From: Hyphomicrobiales bacterium | Lineage (GTDB): Bacteria; Pseudomonadota; Alphaproteobacteria; Rhizobiales; HXMU1428-3 | Direction of reading: 5' to 3' | Assembly: GCA_021775425.1 (NCBI GenBank) | Contig: JAJFHX010000008.1 | Location: 1-64,000, forward strand | DNA length: 64,000 bases | Part shown: positions 27,502 through 37,895 of the stretch, one piece after another | How the letters are laid out: every line of letters begins with the position of its first letter | Numbering within the stretch: the first letter of the stretch is position 1 | The notes under the pieces: model-generated | What the model was told of the DNA's origin: nothing | Seen by the model: the letters and a program-made list of their open reading frames with translations, nothing else | Databases searched by the model: none | Position numbers and translations under genes: made by a program

Positions 27502-28788
27502 TCAATTTAAAGTAATCGTTTGGTTTTTACCATTTTTGATCGTGAATGGATAACGCTTATCGTTATGTTCCAATTCATACTGACCTTCGAGAAGGGTTGC
27601 ATTTGATCTGATAGCTGAAACGCTGATGATCTCTTTGCCTGACATGTTATAAATCGAGCGGCTGTTCACTGGTAAACCTTTAAAGGTAATTGAGCCGGCA
27701 GGTACTTTGGTGGTTTTCCCGGGTTGCAATTCCACCTTGACCGACATGGTACCAAACATCACCTTGAAGGTGGAGGGCATCAAGTTCATGCTTTTGCTTC
27801 TGGAGGACAGCTTGCTAATTTCTTTATCTGTCTCCCAGTCAAGAATTTTATGTCCCTTGAAACTCGCATTGGGTACGTAAAGTATTCCAGTTTCTATGGT
27901 CGTTACTTTTCCGTTTTCTACTTCAATTCCGCGCCAGTAAGCATTGCCGAACTTCACCCTATAAATTCCTTCCGGAAGAGAAATTGCTGGTGTAACCGAA
28001 CTGAGATGCCCAACTTCTTCATCCGTGACTGAATTGAAAACTGCGTGACGACTTGCTGATGGGTTGATCAATTGTAGTGTGCCCGGCTTTTTAACTTCAG
28101 GCTTCACAGGCTCTGGGGCTTTAATTTTAGTGGACTTTATCGCAGTAGAAAGACTTTCACTCAGTTTCTTTACGTCTGACGCCTCATAGTAATTGCCACG
28201 ACCATGTTTTGCCATACATTGCAGCTCATAACGGGCAGCAACATCAACTGCAAAACCAATTGTATGGACGACAAGATTAGCATCTGCTGCTGCGAGTGCT
28301 TTGGCAACAGCACAAGGATCACCTTTACATGTCTCTTTACCATCACTCACCAAAATTACGATTCGTGATTTAGCTTCGGACTCTGTTTTCAGATCGGTAG
28401 CAGCCTGCTCTAAAATATCACTAATTGGGGTGTAACCCTGGGCTTTAAGTTCACGTGCTTTTGCTATGACATTTGACCGGTTATTATTTAGTGCCTGGTA
28501 GCTGGTCAATTGTTGTATATCTGCGCAATTTTTTTTGCTTCGATGAGATTGGTGGCCATAGGCCCAAAGCGAAAGGCGTACATCCCCAGCAGTTGCATTT
28601 GTAAAAGTTTCAACGGCATCTTTAGCGGCGTTGATCCGGCGCTCTCCACTCGATAACTTTGCCTGCATTGAACCGGAGGCATCTAAAATTAATGCGACAC
28701 TTTTCTCAGTAGCTTTCACCAACCCTATCATCTGAAGTGTAATTATAATTGTTAGGATCGCGACAACGTATAACTTACGAAAAATCAT
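27502..28788 (-). CDS. Secreted VWA-domain protein
   Basis: 428 residues. A hydrophobic N terminus (LYVVAILTIIITLQMIGLV) acts as signal or anchor. A von Willebrand A domain starts with the MIDAS LILDASGSM (D36, S38, S40); RIVILVSDGKETCKGDPC is a later strand. After residue about 230 come three repeated beta-rich modules of about 65 residues with phrases such as LPEGIYRVKFG, LMPSTFKVMFG and LEGQYELEHN, probably carbohydrate- or protein-contact domains. Function is unknown; periplasmic or surface location is inferred. GGAAAG precedes the ATG. Confidence 0.8.
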   Translation of the reverse strand: MIFRKLYVVAILTIIITLQMIGLVKATEKSVALILDASGSMQAKLSSGERRINAAKDAVETFTNATAGDVRLSLWAYGHQSHRSKKNCADIQQLTSYQALNNNRSNVIAKARELKAQGYTPISDILEQAATDLKTESEAKSRIVILVSDGKETCKGDPCAVAKALAAADANLVVHTIGFAVDVAARYELQCMAKHGRGNYYEASDVKKLSESLSTAIKSTKIKAPEPVKPEVKKPGTLQLINPSASRHAVFNSVTDEEVGHLSSVTPAISLPEGIYRVKFGNAYWRGIEVENGKVTTIETGILYVPNASFKGHKILDWETDKEISKLSSRSKSMNLMPSTFKVMFGTMSVKVELQPGKTTKVPAGSITFKGLPVNSRSIYNMSGKEIISVSAIRSNATLLEGQYELEHNDKRYPFTIKNGKNQTITLN

Positions 28789-29076
28789 GTTTCATTACTT
28801 TCCGGGGAACACCAATAAACCCCAGTTAAACTCGGGATTTAACTTCTAGGATGTGCATAATACCATTAAATCATTAGATTTAATTAAACAGGGCAGGGAG
28901 CTTTTTAAACGCTTTTGCTATAAAATATTAAGACACTGACTATGTGACTTTGCTTTTATATGAAGTGATGTTTTCAAATAAAAACAGTGAGATAAGCTCG
29001 GGCAATCAGTTTAATGACTGCTTATATTTTTTAATGCTTCGTTCTGTTTATCGTCTCACGAGTGTAACTGATGAGG

Positions 29077-30243
29077 TTACTCAGCCCTATAGTCAGGGTG
29101 TTCTATTGTCTGGACGCGTTGATCTTTGACTGTGAGGAGGAGTTCGCCGCGTTTGATGCGCAAGGCGGGGACGCCGAACAGTTCTTTGCGCCAGCCACTG
29201 AGTGCTGGGATGTCAGCATTGTCTGACAGGGCGAGTTTTTCCAGATCAGCAACTGAGGCTATCATTTTGGGCGCAACACCATTTTCTGCGGCGACGGATT
29301 TTAAGAGGACGCGCAACAGCTCGCAAATGGCCAGGGTTTGTGCGTCAAGCGGCGTGCCTTTTTTCAGCGGCGGGATGGTTTCCAGATCTTTGCTTTTGCC
29401 GCGCAATATGGCATCCACGACCTGTTTGCCTTTGTCTGATCTGGCAAAGCCTTCTGAGACGGCTCTTAAGGCACCAAGGTCTTTGGTGTTGGTTGGGGCC
29501 TGATTGGCAATGTCAAACAGGGCATCATCTTTCAGGACGCGTCCTCTTGGGATATTGGCGCTTTGGGCGAGTTTTTCGCGCCATTCGGCCAGCTCCATTA
29601 ATATGCCAAGGGCTTTCCTTGATTTGACCCGCATTTTCATGCGTTTCCAGGCGTCTTCCGGTTGGATGTCGTATGTTTCCCTGCTGGTCAGGGTTTTCAT
29701 TTCTTCTTCCAGCCAGGAAGAGCGCTGGCTATTTTCAAGGTCTTTTTTCAACCGTTTGTAAATATCGCGCAAATAGGTGACATCGCCAATCGCGTAGGTG
29801 AGCTGTTTGTCACTTAAGGGCCGTTTGGCCCAATCTGTGAAGCGGGACGATTTATCAACTTCATTATCGGTGATTTTTTTTACCAGCATTGAATAGCTGA
29901 CCTGTTCACCAAAACCGCAGACCATGGCAGCGACCTGACTGTCAAAAATCGGGGCTGGTACTTCGCCGGATAGATTAAAGAAAATTTCCACATCCTGCCT
30001 TGCGGCGTGAAAGACCTTTGTGACCTGCCGGTTGGTCATCAGCTCAAACAGGGGCTTTAAGGAGATGCCATCGGCCAATGGATCAATAATGGCTTCTTCG
30101 TCGTGAGACGCGATCTGGATGAGGCAGAGATCTGGCCAATAGGTACTTTCTCGCATGAATTCTGTGTCAACGGTGACGTAATCATGGGTGCTTAGTCTGC
30201 TACAGAGGGCGGCGAGGTCATTTGTGGTGGTAATTATTTGCAT
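29077..30243 (-). CDS. rnd: Ribonuclease D
   Basis: 388 residues. The N-terminal DEDDy 3'-5' exonuclease domain has VDTEFMRE (D26, E28), HAARQDVEIF and YAIGDVTYLRDIY, which include the metal ligands and the Tyr. One or two HRDC domains follow. RNase D trims tRNA and other structured RNAs. It is divergent from aspS; rnd beside aspS is common in Alphaproteobacteria. Confidence 0.94.
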   Translation of the reverse strand: MQIITTTNDLAALCSRLSTHDYVTVDTEFMRESTYWPDLCLIQIASHDEEAIIDPLADGISLKPLFELMTNRQVTKVFHAARQDVEIFFNLSGEVPAPIFDSQVAAMVCGFGEQVSYSMLVKKITDNEVDKSSRFTDWAKRPLSDKQLTYAIGDVTYLRDIYKRLKKDLENSQRSSWLEEEMKTLTSRETYDIQPEDAWKRMKMRVKSRKALGILMELAEWREKLAQSANIPRGRVLKDDALFDIANQAPTNTKDLGALRAVSEGFARSDKGKQVVDAILRGKSKDLETIPPLKKGTPLDAQTLAICELLRVLLKSVAAENGVAPKMIASVADLEKLALSDNADIPALSGWRKELFGVPALRIKRGELLLTVKDQRVQTIEHPDYRAE

Positions 30244-30518
30244 CTGGACGCTTTGTGATTATTATTGCTGAAAATTCTTACAGGGTTCACTCAATTTTCA
30301 TTGATTTTTCTCTTTATCAATAGCGCAAGCATCTTGACAAACATAGCCCCTCATGCGCTTTTCCCGCATTATCAGGTTTTATTTCCCGGTAAAGCTGTGT
30401 TGCGTGCTGGTTTGGGCTGTTTTTATCAGGCGAACCTCTGTATGAAAGCAATATATTTTTTAAAACCGAACTTCAGGGTGAGAGTTACATTATGAAATCG
30501 ACAGGTGAGCAATCTTCT

Positions 30519-32303
30519 ATGGCAGACATTCATGACTACAGGAGCCATACATGCGGCGCGCTTCGGGCATCTGATGTAGGCAATACTGTCAGATTATCAG
30601 GCTGGGTGCACCGGGTGCGTGACCATGGTGGGGTTCTGTTTATTGATCTACGCGATCATTATGGCGTGACCCAATGTGTTTGCGACCCTGATAGCCCCGT
30701 TTTCAGTCAGATTGAAAATGTGCGGGCCGAGTGGGTTATTCGTATTGATGGTGAGGTTAAAGCGCGTGATGATGAGAGTCTGAACAAAACTTTGCCAACC
30801 GGTGAAGTTGAAATTTACATTCGTGATATGGAAGTGCTTGGCGCGGCCAAGGAGCTGCCGCTGCCTGTATTTGGTGAGCCGGACTACCCGGAAGATATTC
30901 GCCTGAAATACCGTTTTCTCGATTTGCGGCGCGAGACGCTGCACAATAACATCATGAAGCGGGCGGAGATTATTTCTTCTATGCGGCGGCGGATGATTGA
31001 AGCCGGATTTTTTGAATTTCAAACCCCGATCCTGACTGCATCAAGCCCTGAAGGAGCGCGGGACTTTCTTGTGCCGAGCCGGATGCATCCGGGTAAGTTT
31101 TATGCTCTGCCGCAAGCACCACAACAGTTCAAGCAGTTGATCATGATGGCCGGGTTTGACCGTTATTTCCAGATTGCGCCTTGTTTTCGCGATGAAGATG
31201 CGCGGGCTGACAGAAGCCCGGGTGAGTTTTATCAGCTTGATATTGAGATGAGCTTTGTGACGCAGGAAGATGTTTTCCAGGCGGTGGAACCCGTTTTACG
31301 TGATCTGTTTGTTGAGTTTGCTGACGGTAAAGAAGTGACAGAAAACTTCCCCCGGATTCCATATAAGGAATCTATGGAGAAATACGGAAATGACAAACCG
31401 GATTTGCGCAACCCAATTGTGATGGAAAATGTAACGGAGCATTTTGCCGGTTCCGGTTTTAAAATCTTTGCCGGGATGATTGATAAAGATCCTGAAGTGC
31501 GTGTCTGGGCTATTCCGGCGCCGACGGGTGGTTCGCGTGCGTTTTGTGACCGGATGAACAGCTGGGCGCAGGGTGAAGGCCAGCCGGGGCTTGGTTATAT
31601 CTTCTTTAAAGACGGGGCTGGGTCTGGCCCGGTTGCGAAAAATATCGGTGAAGAGCGCACGAAAGCGATTGCTGATCAGCTTGGGCTTTCTGATGGGGAC
31701 GCGGTGTTTTTTGTTTGCGGTCAGCCGAAGAAATTTTTTGAATTTGCCGGTCAGGCGCGGGTGCGGATTGGTGATGAGCTGGAACTTTCTGAAACGGAAG
31801 GTTTTAAATTCTGCTGGATTGTCGATTTCCCGATGTTTGAATATAACGAGGAAGAAAAGCGGGTTGATTTCTCGCATAACCCGTTTTCAATGCCGCAGGG
31901 CGGGCTTGAGGCTCTGGAGACACAAGACCCTTTAACGATCAATGCGTATCAGTATGACATTGTCTGTAATGGGGTGGAGCTTTCTTCTGGCGCGATCCGG
32001 AACCATAAGCCGGATATTATGGAAAAAGCGTTTGATATTGCCGGCTATGACAAACAGGTGCTGGAAGACAAGTTTGGCGGAATGCTGCGGGCCTTGCAAT
32101 ATGGCGCGCCGCCACACGGTGGGATTGCACCTGGTGTGGACCGGATTGTGATGCTGCTTTGCGGTGAGCCGAACATTCGGGAAGTGACAATGTTCCCGAT
32201 GAACCAGCAGGCGCAGGATCTTCTGATGAGTGCGCCTTCTGATGTCTCTGCCAGCCAGCTTAGAGAACTTCACATCAGGTTGAATCTGCCAAAAGAGAGC
32301 TGA
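30519..32303 (+). CDS. aspS: Aspartate--tRNA ligase
   Basis: 594 residues of bacterial-type class II AspRS. An OB-fold anticodon domain ([20 protein letters not shown]) is followed by motif 2 ([21 protein letters not shown]), a GAD insert and motif 3 ([13 protein letters not shown]). The start at 30519 ([14 protein letters not shown]) matches the family and has AGGTGAG nine bases upstream. An ATG at 30492 with its own GGTGAG would add nine residues. Confidence 0.97.
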   Translation: MADIHDYRSHTCGALRASDVGNTVRLSGWVHRVRDHGGVLFIDLRDHYGVTQCVCDPDSPVFSQIENVRAEWVIRIDGEVKARDDESLNKTLPTGEVEIYIRDMEVLGAAKELPLPVFGEPDYPEDIRLKYRFLDLRRETLHNNIMKRAEIISSMRRRMIEAGFFEFQTPILTASSPEGARDFLVPSRMHPGKFYALPQAPQQFKQLIMMAGFDRYFQIAPCFRDEDARADRSPGEFYQLDIEMSFVTQEDVFQAVEPVLRDLFVEFADGKEVTENFPRIPYKESMEKYGNDKPDLRNPIVMENVTEHFAGSGFKIFAGMIDKDPEVRVWAIPAPTGGSRAFCDRMNSWAQGEGQPGLGYIFFKDGAGSGPVAKNIGEERTKAIADQLGLSDGDAVFFVCGQPKKFFEFAGQARVRIGDELELSETEGFKFCWIVDFPMFEYNEEEKRVDFSHNPFSMPQGGLEALETQDPLTINAYQYDIVCNGVELSSGAIRNHKPDIMEKAFDIAGYDKQVLEDKFGGMLRALQYGAPPHGGIAPGVDRIVMLLCGEPNIREVTMFPMNQQAQDLLMSAPSDVSASQLRELHIRLNLPKES

Positions 32304-32587
32304 TTTGAAGCTGGCCGTTAGTTTTGCTTAAATGCTATGTAAAGCGATGTAATCACTTGCGAATTGTTCTGATTTCAGATTGATATGATCACTGATTGAC
32401 AAGGGCTTTGCAGTGGGCTTAGGCTTGTGACGTATGCCAATTTTGATATTTGATTTAGCATTGTAACTGAGGTTGTGAAGAGCCTTTCAAAACTTCTTAA
32501 TTCAGGCGCCGGGCTGGCTGTTGTTGTTCTGGATATGTTGACCCAGCACCAGTTTAGTTTGCGCTTTCAGCGGCATTTCAGGATATC

Positions 32588-33526
32588 ATGCTTGAAATAT
32601 TTATTATCGTTGCCCCCGTTTTTATTGTCATCGCCAGCGGCTATCTTGCGTGTTCAACCAATTATTTAAGCCCCTCAATATCTGATAATATCAACGCGCT
32701 CACCGTTAAATTCACTGTGCCTGTGTTGTTGTTTCGGGCGATGTATAATCTCGATTTCAGCGCGGCTCTTGATCTGAATATGCTGATCAGCTTTTATACC
32801 GGCGCGATTACGAGCTTTATTCTCGGTACATTTCTGGCGCGGGTGGTCTGGAAGCGGACGCCGGGTGAATCTGTTGCGGTTGGCTTTTGCGGATTTTTCT
32901 CAAATGCGGTGCTGTTGGGTTTGCCGATCGTTGAGCGTGGTTATGGGGCCGAGGCAATGACACTGGCGTTCGGTATCATCGCATTTCACTCACCCTTTGT
33001 TTATGCGGTTGGCATCACCTCGATGGAGCTGGCGCGGCGGGATGGCAAGCCACTTGGCGAGACATTATTTGCGACCTTTAAATCGATTTGTTCAAACTCA
33101 CTGATGATCGGTATTTTTATTGGTGTGATGTTTAATCTATTGGGTATTAAGATGTTTCAACCGCTTAGCGTTGCGGTTGATATGATCGCCAGTGCGGCAT
33201 TGCCGATCGCGGTGTTTGGCATCGGCGCGGCGCTGACGAATTATACGATTAAATCTGAGATATCAGAAAGCCTGGCGATTTCGGCGCTGACGCTGCTGGT
33301 TTATCCGGCGGTGGTGTTTCTATTTACGCACTTCATATTCGGAATGCCGAAGATCTATGTTCAGGCGGCGGTGACGATTGCTTCCATGCCGGCGGGGTTG
33401 AATATTTATATTTTTGCGTCGATGTATAACAGGGCGGTTGCTTTGTCGGCCTCTGTTATCCTGATCAGCACAGTATTATCCGTGCTTTCCATAACCATGT
33501 GGCTTAGGATATTGAACACGCTTTGA
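32588..33526 (+). CDS. AEC-family transporter
   Basis: 312 residues, about ten membrane helices, of the auxin efflux carrier/malonate-transporter-like family. N-terminal PVFIVIASGYLACSTNYL and a central break, then SVAVDMIASAALPIAVFGIGAAL, mark the two inverted halves. Bacterial members move small carboxylates or amino acids. Nothing nearby indicates the substrate. Confidence 0.85.
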   Translation: MLEIFIIVAPVFIVIASGYLACSTNYLSPSISDNINALTVKFTVPVLLFRAMYNLDFSAALDLNMLISFYTGAITSFILGTFLARVVWKRTPGESVAVGFCGFFSNAVLLGLPIVERGYGAEAMTLAFGIIAFHSPFVYAVGITSMELARRDGKPLGETLFATFKSICSNSLMIGIFIGVMFNLLGIKMFQPLSVAVDMIASAALPIAVFGIGAALTNYTIKSEISESLAISALTLLVYPAVVFLFTHFIFGMPKIYVQAAVTIASMPAGLNIYIFASMYNRAVALSASVILISTVLSVLSITMWLRILNTL

Positions 33527-33548
33527 GAAGTGTGCTGAATAATCAGAC

Positions 33549-33893
33549 TTAATCCAGATAAAATTCGAAGCGAAAGTAGCCGGGGCCGAACGGGTCCATC
33601 TGATATTCGAAAATATCGAGATATTCTCTTTGAACGGCCCAGCGGCAATTGCCTTCGCAATCCAGCCAGTGTCCGTTCGGGAGCCGGGCTTCAAGATTGC
33701 CGAAGCGGGGGGCTCTGCGAATGGGGGCGATGATGTATTTATTCGGGCTGAAGCGGCTTTCAATGCGCATTTTGCCGTAATATTTGTAACCGCCCTGATA
33801 TTTATATTTTTTGGCATGGCCGATTGAAGAAGACAGGCCGGTGACGGCAAGACACAAGGTTGCGATTGCGAATAACTGAATAGCTCTTTTCAT
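33549..33893 (-). CDS. Secreted hypothetical protein
   Basis: 114 residues with a clear signal peptide (residues 1-27, ending SSIGHA). The mature protein is short with Tyr/Lys/Gly-rich start (KKYKYQGGYKYYGKM). A compact part follows with two Cys in LDCEGNCRWAVQREYLDIFE. AGAGAG precedes the ATG. No family is recognised. Two Cys in a short loop suggest a disulfide in the periplasm. Confidence 0.65.
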   Translation of the reverse strand: MKRAIQLFAIATLCLAVTGLSSSIGHAKKYKYQGGYKYYGKMRIESRFSPNKYIIAPIRRAPRFGNLEARLPNGHWLDCEGNCRWAVQREYLDIFEYQMDPFGPGYFRFEFYLD

Positions 33894-34211
33894 GTTTGTC
33901 TCTCTTTAAAGTCTTCCAAATACGTAAATCTTCAATATCAAGGTTGCTATGAACTTACAATATGCGGGTTAGATGTATTTCAGACAATAAATTTTAAGCG
34001 TTAATCTGGCCTTAAATGAGGAAAAATCACTGTCTCGGGCTGATATTTTTTATCTGGTTCGGATATGACACATTTTTATGATGCTTCATGGTCGGCTTGC
34101 CAGGTTGGAAAAAGGTTCATATCCGAGTTTTTGGGGCTTGCGAACTTTGAGGGTTGGCGTTAAACATTCATGTTTCAATTCCTCAATCATTTCAATGATT
34201 GTGCGTTTTTC
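33894..34211. other. Intergenic region upstream of tRNA-Leu
   Basis: About 320 bp between the divergent secreted-protein gene and the tRNA. It must hold the tRNA promoter, but no strong -35/-10 pair is evident. No protein gene is seen. Confidence 0.4.
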
Positions 34212-34300
34212 GCGGGCGTGGTGGAATTGGTAGACACAAGGGACTTAAAATCCCTCGATTGGAAACGATCGTGCCGGTTCAAGTCCGGCCGCCCGCACCA
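34212..34300 (+). tRNA. tRNA-Leu (UAA)
   Basis: Acceptor GCGGGCG (34212-34218) pairs with CGCCCGC before the encoded CCA (34298-34300). The D-arm, anticodon stem AGGGA/TCCCT with loop CTTAAAA, a long variable arm and the T-arm GCCGG-TTCAAGT-CCGGC are all present. The anticodon UAA is at 34246-34248. The long variable arm fits class II tRNA-Leu. Confidence 0.97.
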
Positions 34301-34340
34301 AATGCGTAGCATTTGGAAGATTTTCTCTCTCACGGCTATT

Positions 34341-34440
34341 TCGGCGCTGAAGCGCCGAGCCTACGAGGTGCGGCGCTAAGCGCCGGACGCCGCTGAAGAA
34401 GCGGGGCGCCATGTTCGCCAGCTGAAGACGCTGGCTTCCT
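34341..34440. repeat. Intergenic repeat B: four successive hairpins with TGAA/TAA loops
   Basis: In the 268-bp gap after tRNA-Leu (34301-34568) four hairpins follow each other: TCGGCGC-TGAA-GCGCCGA (34341-34358), GGCGC-TAA-GCGCC (34372-34384), CCGCT/AGCGG (34390-34404) and GCCAGC-TGAAGAC-GCTGGC (34117 offset of the line, i.e. 34417-34435). The first two, with GCCTAC and GTGCGGCG, match region A at 26635-26721. No T-run follows directly, so this is not an ordinary tRNA terminator, though the final TTCCTTTTTC could serve. Confidence 0.75.
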
Positions 34441-34568
34441 TTTTCGTGTGGTAAAATCTCGTTGATGCTTAGTTATTGCTTTGTTTGGGCTGATCATGTT
34501 CGCAAAGTTGAAGTTGGTTTGCTTCCTTTTTAAAAAATTGGTTCTTGCGTGAGAAAAGATGGGTCGTT

Positions 34569-34892
34569 TTATTTTGTTAGTTCAAGACCTTCCTTTATCT
34601 GTTTCTTTGCGTAGTGGATTTCGTTGGCTGAGAGGGCTGTTTGGCTGAGGAGTGCTGTGATGGTGGATAGGATTAGCATCCATATATGATACTGCGTCGC
34701 ATTGATTAACGTTACTCTGGCTGTTTCTATGAACAGGGTAAAAGCGCCGGTCAGGATCAAAGTTAACAAGCGGTGACTCCAGATTGGTTGAAAACAAAAA
34801 ATCTCACCAACTGCTATCTGTTTTCGGCGGTTCATTTCAATGCCGAGAATGATGGCGAATGGAATGATAGCGACTAAGAACCAGTTTATCAT
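34569..34892 (-). CDS. Small hypothetical membrane protein
   Basis: 107 residues with three likely membrane segments: FLVAIIPFAIILGIEM, LLTLILTGAFTLFIETARVT and IWMLILSTITALLSQTAL. A charged tail (YAKKQIKEGLELTK) follows. AGGAG seven bases before the ATG is a strong ribosome-binding site. I recognise no family. It is alone between tRNA-Leu and the lytic-transglycosylase-like gene. Confidence 0.6.
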   Translation of the reverse strand: MINWFLVAIIPFAIILGIEMNRRKQIAVGEIFCFQPIWSHRLLTLILTGAFTLFIETARVTLINATQYHIWMLILSTITALLSQTALSANEIHYAKKQIKEGLELTK

Positions 34893-35112
34893 GCTCTTTC
34901 TCCTGCCTGGTGTTGTGCTTTCTTATCTGTCGTTTTTTAAGTGCAAAAAAGTTCAAAAATTATTTCTCTTTATTGAGGTCGCTACACTTTCATTTGCAGA
35001 AGGCTGTGCCGGTAAGCGAGGTGGATATATGGGGATATAGGGAATGAGGCGTGTTGGTTGGGGGTGGTTGCCTTTAAGCTTTCAGTTCAGTGGATTGATT
35101 CGCTTTACTTAA

Positions 35113-35889
35113 ATGTCGATACGACAAGATGGCTGGCAGGATATGGCGCTTGGACCTTTTCTTTCTCTTGTAAAATTTTTTGACAAAATTGGGCTTTCTG
35201 CTCGAAGACCGTTCTGTGCCACTTTGTTGATTATTACTTTGCCGCTGTTTCTTACAGCCTGTGGCACGGGTAAGATGCCTGATTTATTTGGTCAGATCAC
35301 GTCTATCAATTCAACGCCTGAAATCACCACTGGTTCGATTCTGCCAGTGGCGCGCTGGGACAGGCATGATGACGGCAAGACCTGGACCAGATACACAGCC
35401 ACAGCACTGAATAATTACGGGCAGGGGTTGATCAGTTCTGCGCCAAAAGACGTTGCGCAATATTGCCCTTCATACGCCGGGCTTCAACCTCAACAACGGC
35501 GCGCTTTCTGGATCCATCTGATTTCGGCATTGTCAAAATATGAAAGTAATTTTGACCCCAGTGTTAAATTTGATGAGACAACGGTTGACCCAAAAATGAT
35601 TACTGTTTCCGGTCAGCCGATTATCAGCCGTGGTCTTTTGCAGATTTCTAAAGAAAGCGCCAATGGCTATGGGTGCAAGATTAATGAAGCTTCCCAGCTT
35701 CATGATGCCAACACAAATTTAAGTTGCGCCGTTCGTATTCTCGACAGATGGATTACGAGGGATGGTGTGATTTCTGGCCGGGTTGATGCCGGTTGGCGCG
35801 GAGCCGCCCGCTATTTCAGCCCGTTTCGGGATGATAATAAGCGGCAAGCGATGCAAACGCTTAGTCAGAATTTGTCATTTTGTCGCTGA
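35113..35889 (+). CDS. Lytic-transglycosylase-like lipoprotein
   Basis: 258 residues. The lipobox LTAC puts the lipidated Cys at about residue 50, after a hydrophobic stretch (ATLLIITLPLFLTA). The mature part has an SLT-like core: LISALSKYESNFDPS with the candidate catalytic Glu144, then SRGLLQISKESANGYGC and AVRILDRWITRDG. This fits the goose-lysozyme/SLT fold that cleaves peptidoglycan. The classic GLMQ is here GLLQ. An ATG at 35143 would shorten the N terminus and leave a more typical signal length. No operon partner. Confidence 0.72.
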   Translation: MSIRQDGWQDMALGPFLSLVKFFDKIGLSARRPFCATLLIITLPLFLTACGTGKMPDLFGQITSINSTPEITTGSILPVARWDRHDDGKTWTRYTATALNNYGQGLISSAPKDVAQYCPSYAGLQPQQRRAFWIHLISALSKYESNFDPSVKFDETTVDPKMITVSGQPIISRGLLQISKESANGYGCKINEASQLHDANTNLSCAVRILDRWITRDGVISGRVDAGWRGAARYFSPFRDDNKRQAMQTLSQNLSFCR

Positions 35890-36050
35890 GTTTAGGGCTT
35901 TAGCTGCCTGAATCCTTTTTGTTGTTCACCTGCATTCACCATTACAATTAAATTGACTATTTTTCGTATTTGCAACCATTTAAGGTGCTGCAATTGCGTG
36001 GGGTTTCGGTCATTTTCTGGCCTATTGCCGGGGTTGATTGTTTTTTTGGA

Positions 36051-36085
36051 TTGAACGGTTTTTGTAATATGTATTGATCGTTCAA
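36051..36085. promoter_or_regulatory. Inverted repeat upstream of fhs
   Basis: TTGAACG (36051-36057) and CGTTCAA (36079-36085) are perfect complements separated by 21 bp, about 90 bp before the fhs start. They could be an operator or an RNA stem. I could not match the leader to a known THF riboswitch. Confidence 0.3.
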
Positions 36086-36176
36086 AATGATAAATGCTAC
36101 CCCTATTGATGACTTTGGAGCGGCTCTTTGCCGTGTACTGCATAAACTAACCAGAATTTGAGGAAGATAAAGAATT

Positions 36177-37853
36177 ATGTCTTTTAAAACTGACATTGAG
36201 ATCGCACGTGAAGCGAATAAGAAACCCATTCAGGACATTGGTGCGAAACTTGGTATTTCTCCTCAGGATCTGGTGCCTTATGGGCATGACAAAGCAAAAG
36301 TGAGTGCCGAATTTATCAAACGCCAGGCCGACAAACCAAATGGCAAGCTTATTCTGGTGACGGCGATTAACCCGACGCCGGCTGGTGAGGGCAAAACGAC
36401 AACAACTGTCGGTCTTGGGGATGGGTTAAATGCGATTGGTAAAAAGGCGGCGATTTGTATCCGCGAAGCTTCGCTTGGTCCTTGTTTTGGCATGAAAGGC
36501 GGGGCTGCCGGTGGTGGCTATGCTCAGGTTGTGCCGATGGAGGAAATGAACCTGCATTTTACAGGTGATTTCCATGCCATTACTTCGGCGCACTCTTTGC
36601 TTTCTGCGATGATTGATAATCATATCCATTGGGGCAACAGCCTTGAGATTGATTGTCGGCGCATTGTCTGGAAGCGTGTGGTTGATATGAATGACCGGGC
36701 GCTTCGGGATATTACCTGCTCGCTTGGCGGGGTGCCGAACGGTTTCCCGCGGCAGGACGGGTTTGATATTACCGTTGCGTCTGAGGTGATGGCGATTTTG
36801 TGCCTTGCACTTGATGTGAAAGATCTGCAAGAGCGGCTCGGCAATATCATTATTGGTTACACGCGCACGCGAAAGCCGGTGACCTGTCGGGAGCTGAAAG
36901 CTGACGGGGCGATGACCGTTCTACTGAAAGATGCGATGCAGCCGAACCTGGTGCAGACATTAGAAAATAACCCGGCCTTTGTGCATGGCGGGCCGTTTGC
37001 CAATATCGCGCATGGTTGTAATTCTGTGGTGGCGACAAAAACGGCGTTAAAACTGGCTGACTATGTTGTGACAGAGGCTGGCTTTGGTGCTGACCTTGGT
37101 GCTGAAAAATTTATGAATATCAAATGCCGGAAAGCTGGCATTGCGCCTTCTGCGATCGTGATTGTTGCGACCATCCGGGCGATGAAGATGAATGGCGGCG
37201 TTGCAAAGCAGGACCTTGCGGCAGAAAACGTTCAGGCGGTGAAAGACGGTTGCAGTAACCTTGGGCGTCATATTGAAAATATCAAACAGTTTGGTGTGCC
37301 GGCTGTTGTTGCGATCAACCATTTCCACGGCGATAGCGAGGCGGAGATTGCGGCCTGTAAAGATTATGTGGAATCGCTTGGTTCGGAAGCGATTGTCTGT
37401 AAGCACTGGGCGGATGGCTCGAAGGGAACTGAAGTTCTGGCGCGGCGGATTGTTGAAATTTCTGATGCTGACACGGCGCAGTTCCAGACGCTCTACCCGG
37501 ATGAAATGCCATTAATTGAGAAAATTGAAACCATTGCCAAGCGGATTTACCGGGCTGATGAAGTGATTGCGGATAAGAAAATTCGCACACAGCTGAAACA
37601 ATGGGAAGAGGCCGGGTTTGGTCATTTTCCTGTTTGTATGGCGAAGACACAATATTCGTTTACAACAGACCCGAACCGGCGCGGCGCACCAAACGGGCAT
37701 AGCCTGCCGATACGCGAAGTGCGGCTTTCAGCCGGGGCCGGGTTTATTGTTGTTGTCTGCGGTGAGATTATGACGATGCCCGGATTACCGAAAGTGCCTT
37801 CGGCTGAAAATATCATGCTGAATGATGAGGGGCTGATTGAAGGGTTGTTCTAA
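36177..37853 (+). CDS. fhs: Formate--tetrahydrofolate ligase
   Basis: 558 residues, full length. It makes 10-formyl-THF from formate, THF and ATP. The P-loop [11 protein letters not shown] (66-76) is diagnostic; [20 protein letters not shown] and [14 protein letters not shown], and [12 protein letters not shown] at the C terminus, match the family. The 10-formyl-THF could feed PurN. A good GAGGAAG precedes the ATG, and a strong terminator follows. Confidence 0.97.
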   Translation: MSFKTDIEIAREANKKPIQDIGAKLGISPQDLVPYGHDKAKVSAEFIKRQADKPNGKLILVTAINPTPAGEGKTTTTVGLGDGLNAIGKKAAICIREASLGPCFGMKGGAAGGGYAQVVPMEEMNLHFTGDFHAITSAHSLLSAMIDNHIHWGNSLEIDCRRIVWKRVVDMNDRALRDITCSLGGVPNGFPRQDGFDITVASEVMAILCLALDVKDLQERLGNIIIGYTRTRKPVTCRELKADGAMTVLLKDAMQPNLVQTLENNPAFVHGGPFANIAHGCNSVVATKTALKLADYVVTEAGFGADLGAEKFMNIKCRKAGIAPSAIVIVATIRAMKMNGGVAKQDLAAENVQAVKDGCSNLGRHIENIKQFGVPAVVAINHFHGDSEAEIAACKDYVESLGSEAIVCKHWADGSKGTEVLARRIVEISDADTAQFQTLYPDEMPLIEKIETIAKRIYRADEVIADKKIRTQLKQWEEAGFGHFPVCMAKTQYSFTTDPNRRGAPNGHSLPIREVRLSAGAGFIVVVCGEIMTMPGLPKVPSAENIMLNDEGLIEGLF

Positions 37854-37855
37854 TC

Positions 37856-37892
37856 ATTTTACCGGCGGTGATTTTATCACCGCCGGTAAAAT
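37856..37892 (+). terminator. Strong terminator after fhs
   Basis: ATTTTACCGGCGGTGA (37856-37871) and TCACCGCCGGTAAAAT (37877-37892) form a perfect 16-bp stem with a TTTTA loop. T- and A-runs within the ends allow bidirectional termination. Confidence 0.9.
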
Positions 37893-37895
37893 TCA

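Noticed and set aside
31296-31877. 193-codon frame antisense to aspS
   Set aside because: Shadow of codon bias in aspS; basic composition and no domain.
35890-36176. THF riboswitch upstream of fhs
   Set aside because: I could not find the known conserved core; only a short inverted repeat is present.
36426-36830. Long antisense frame within fhs
   Set aside because: It is complementary to a highly conserved enzyme gene, has no ribosome-binding site and no recognisable protein.
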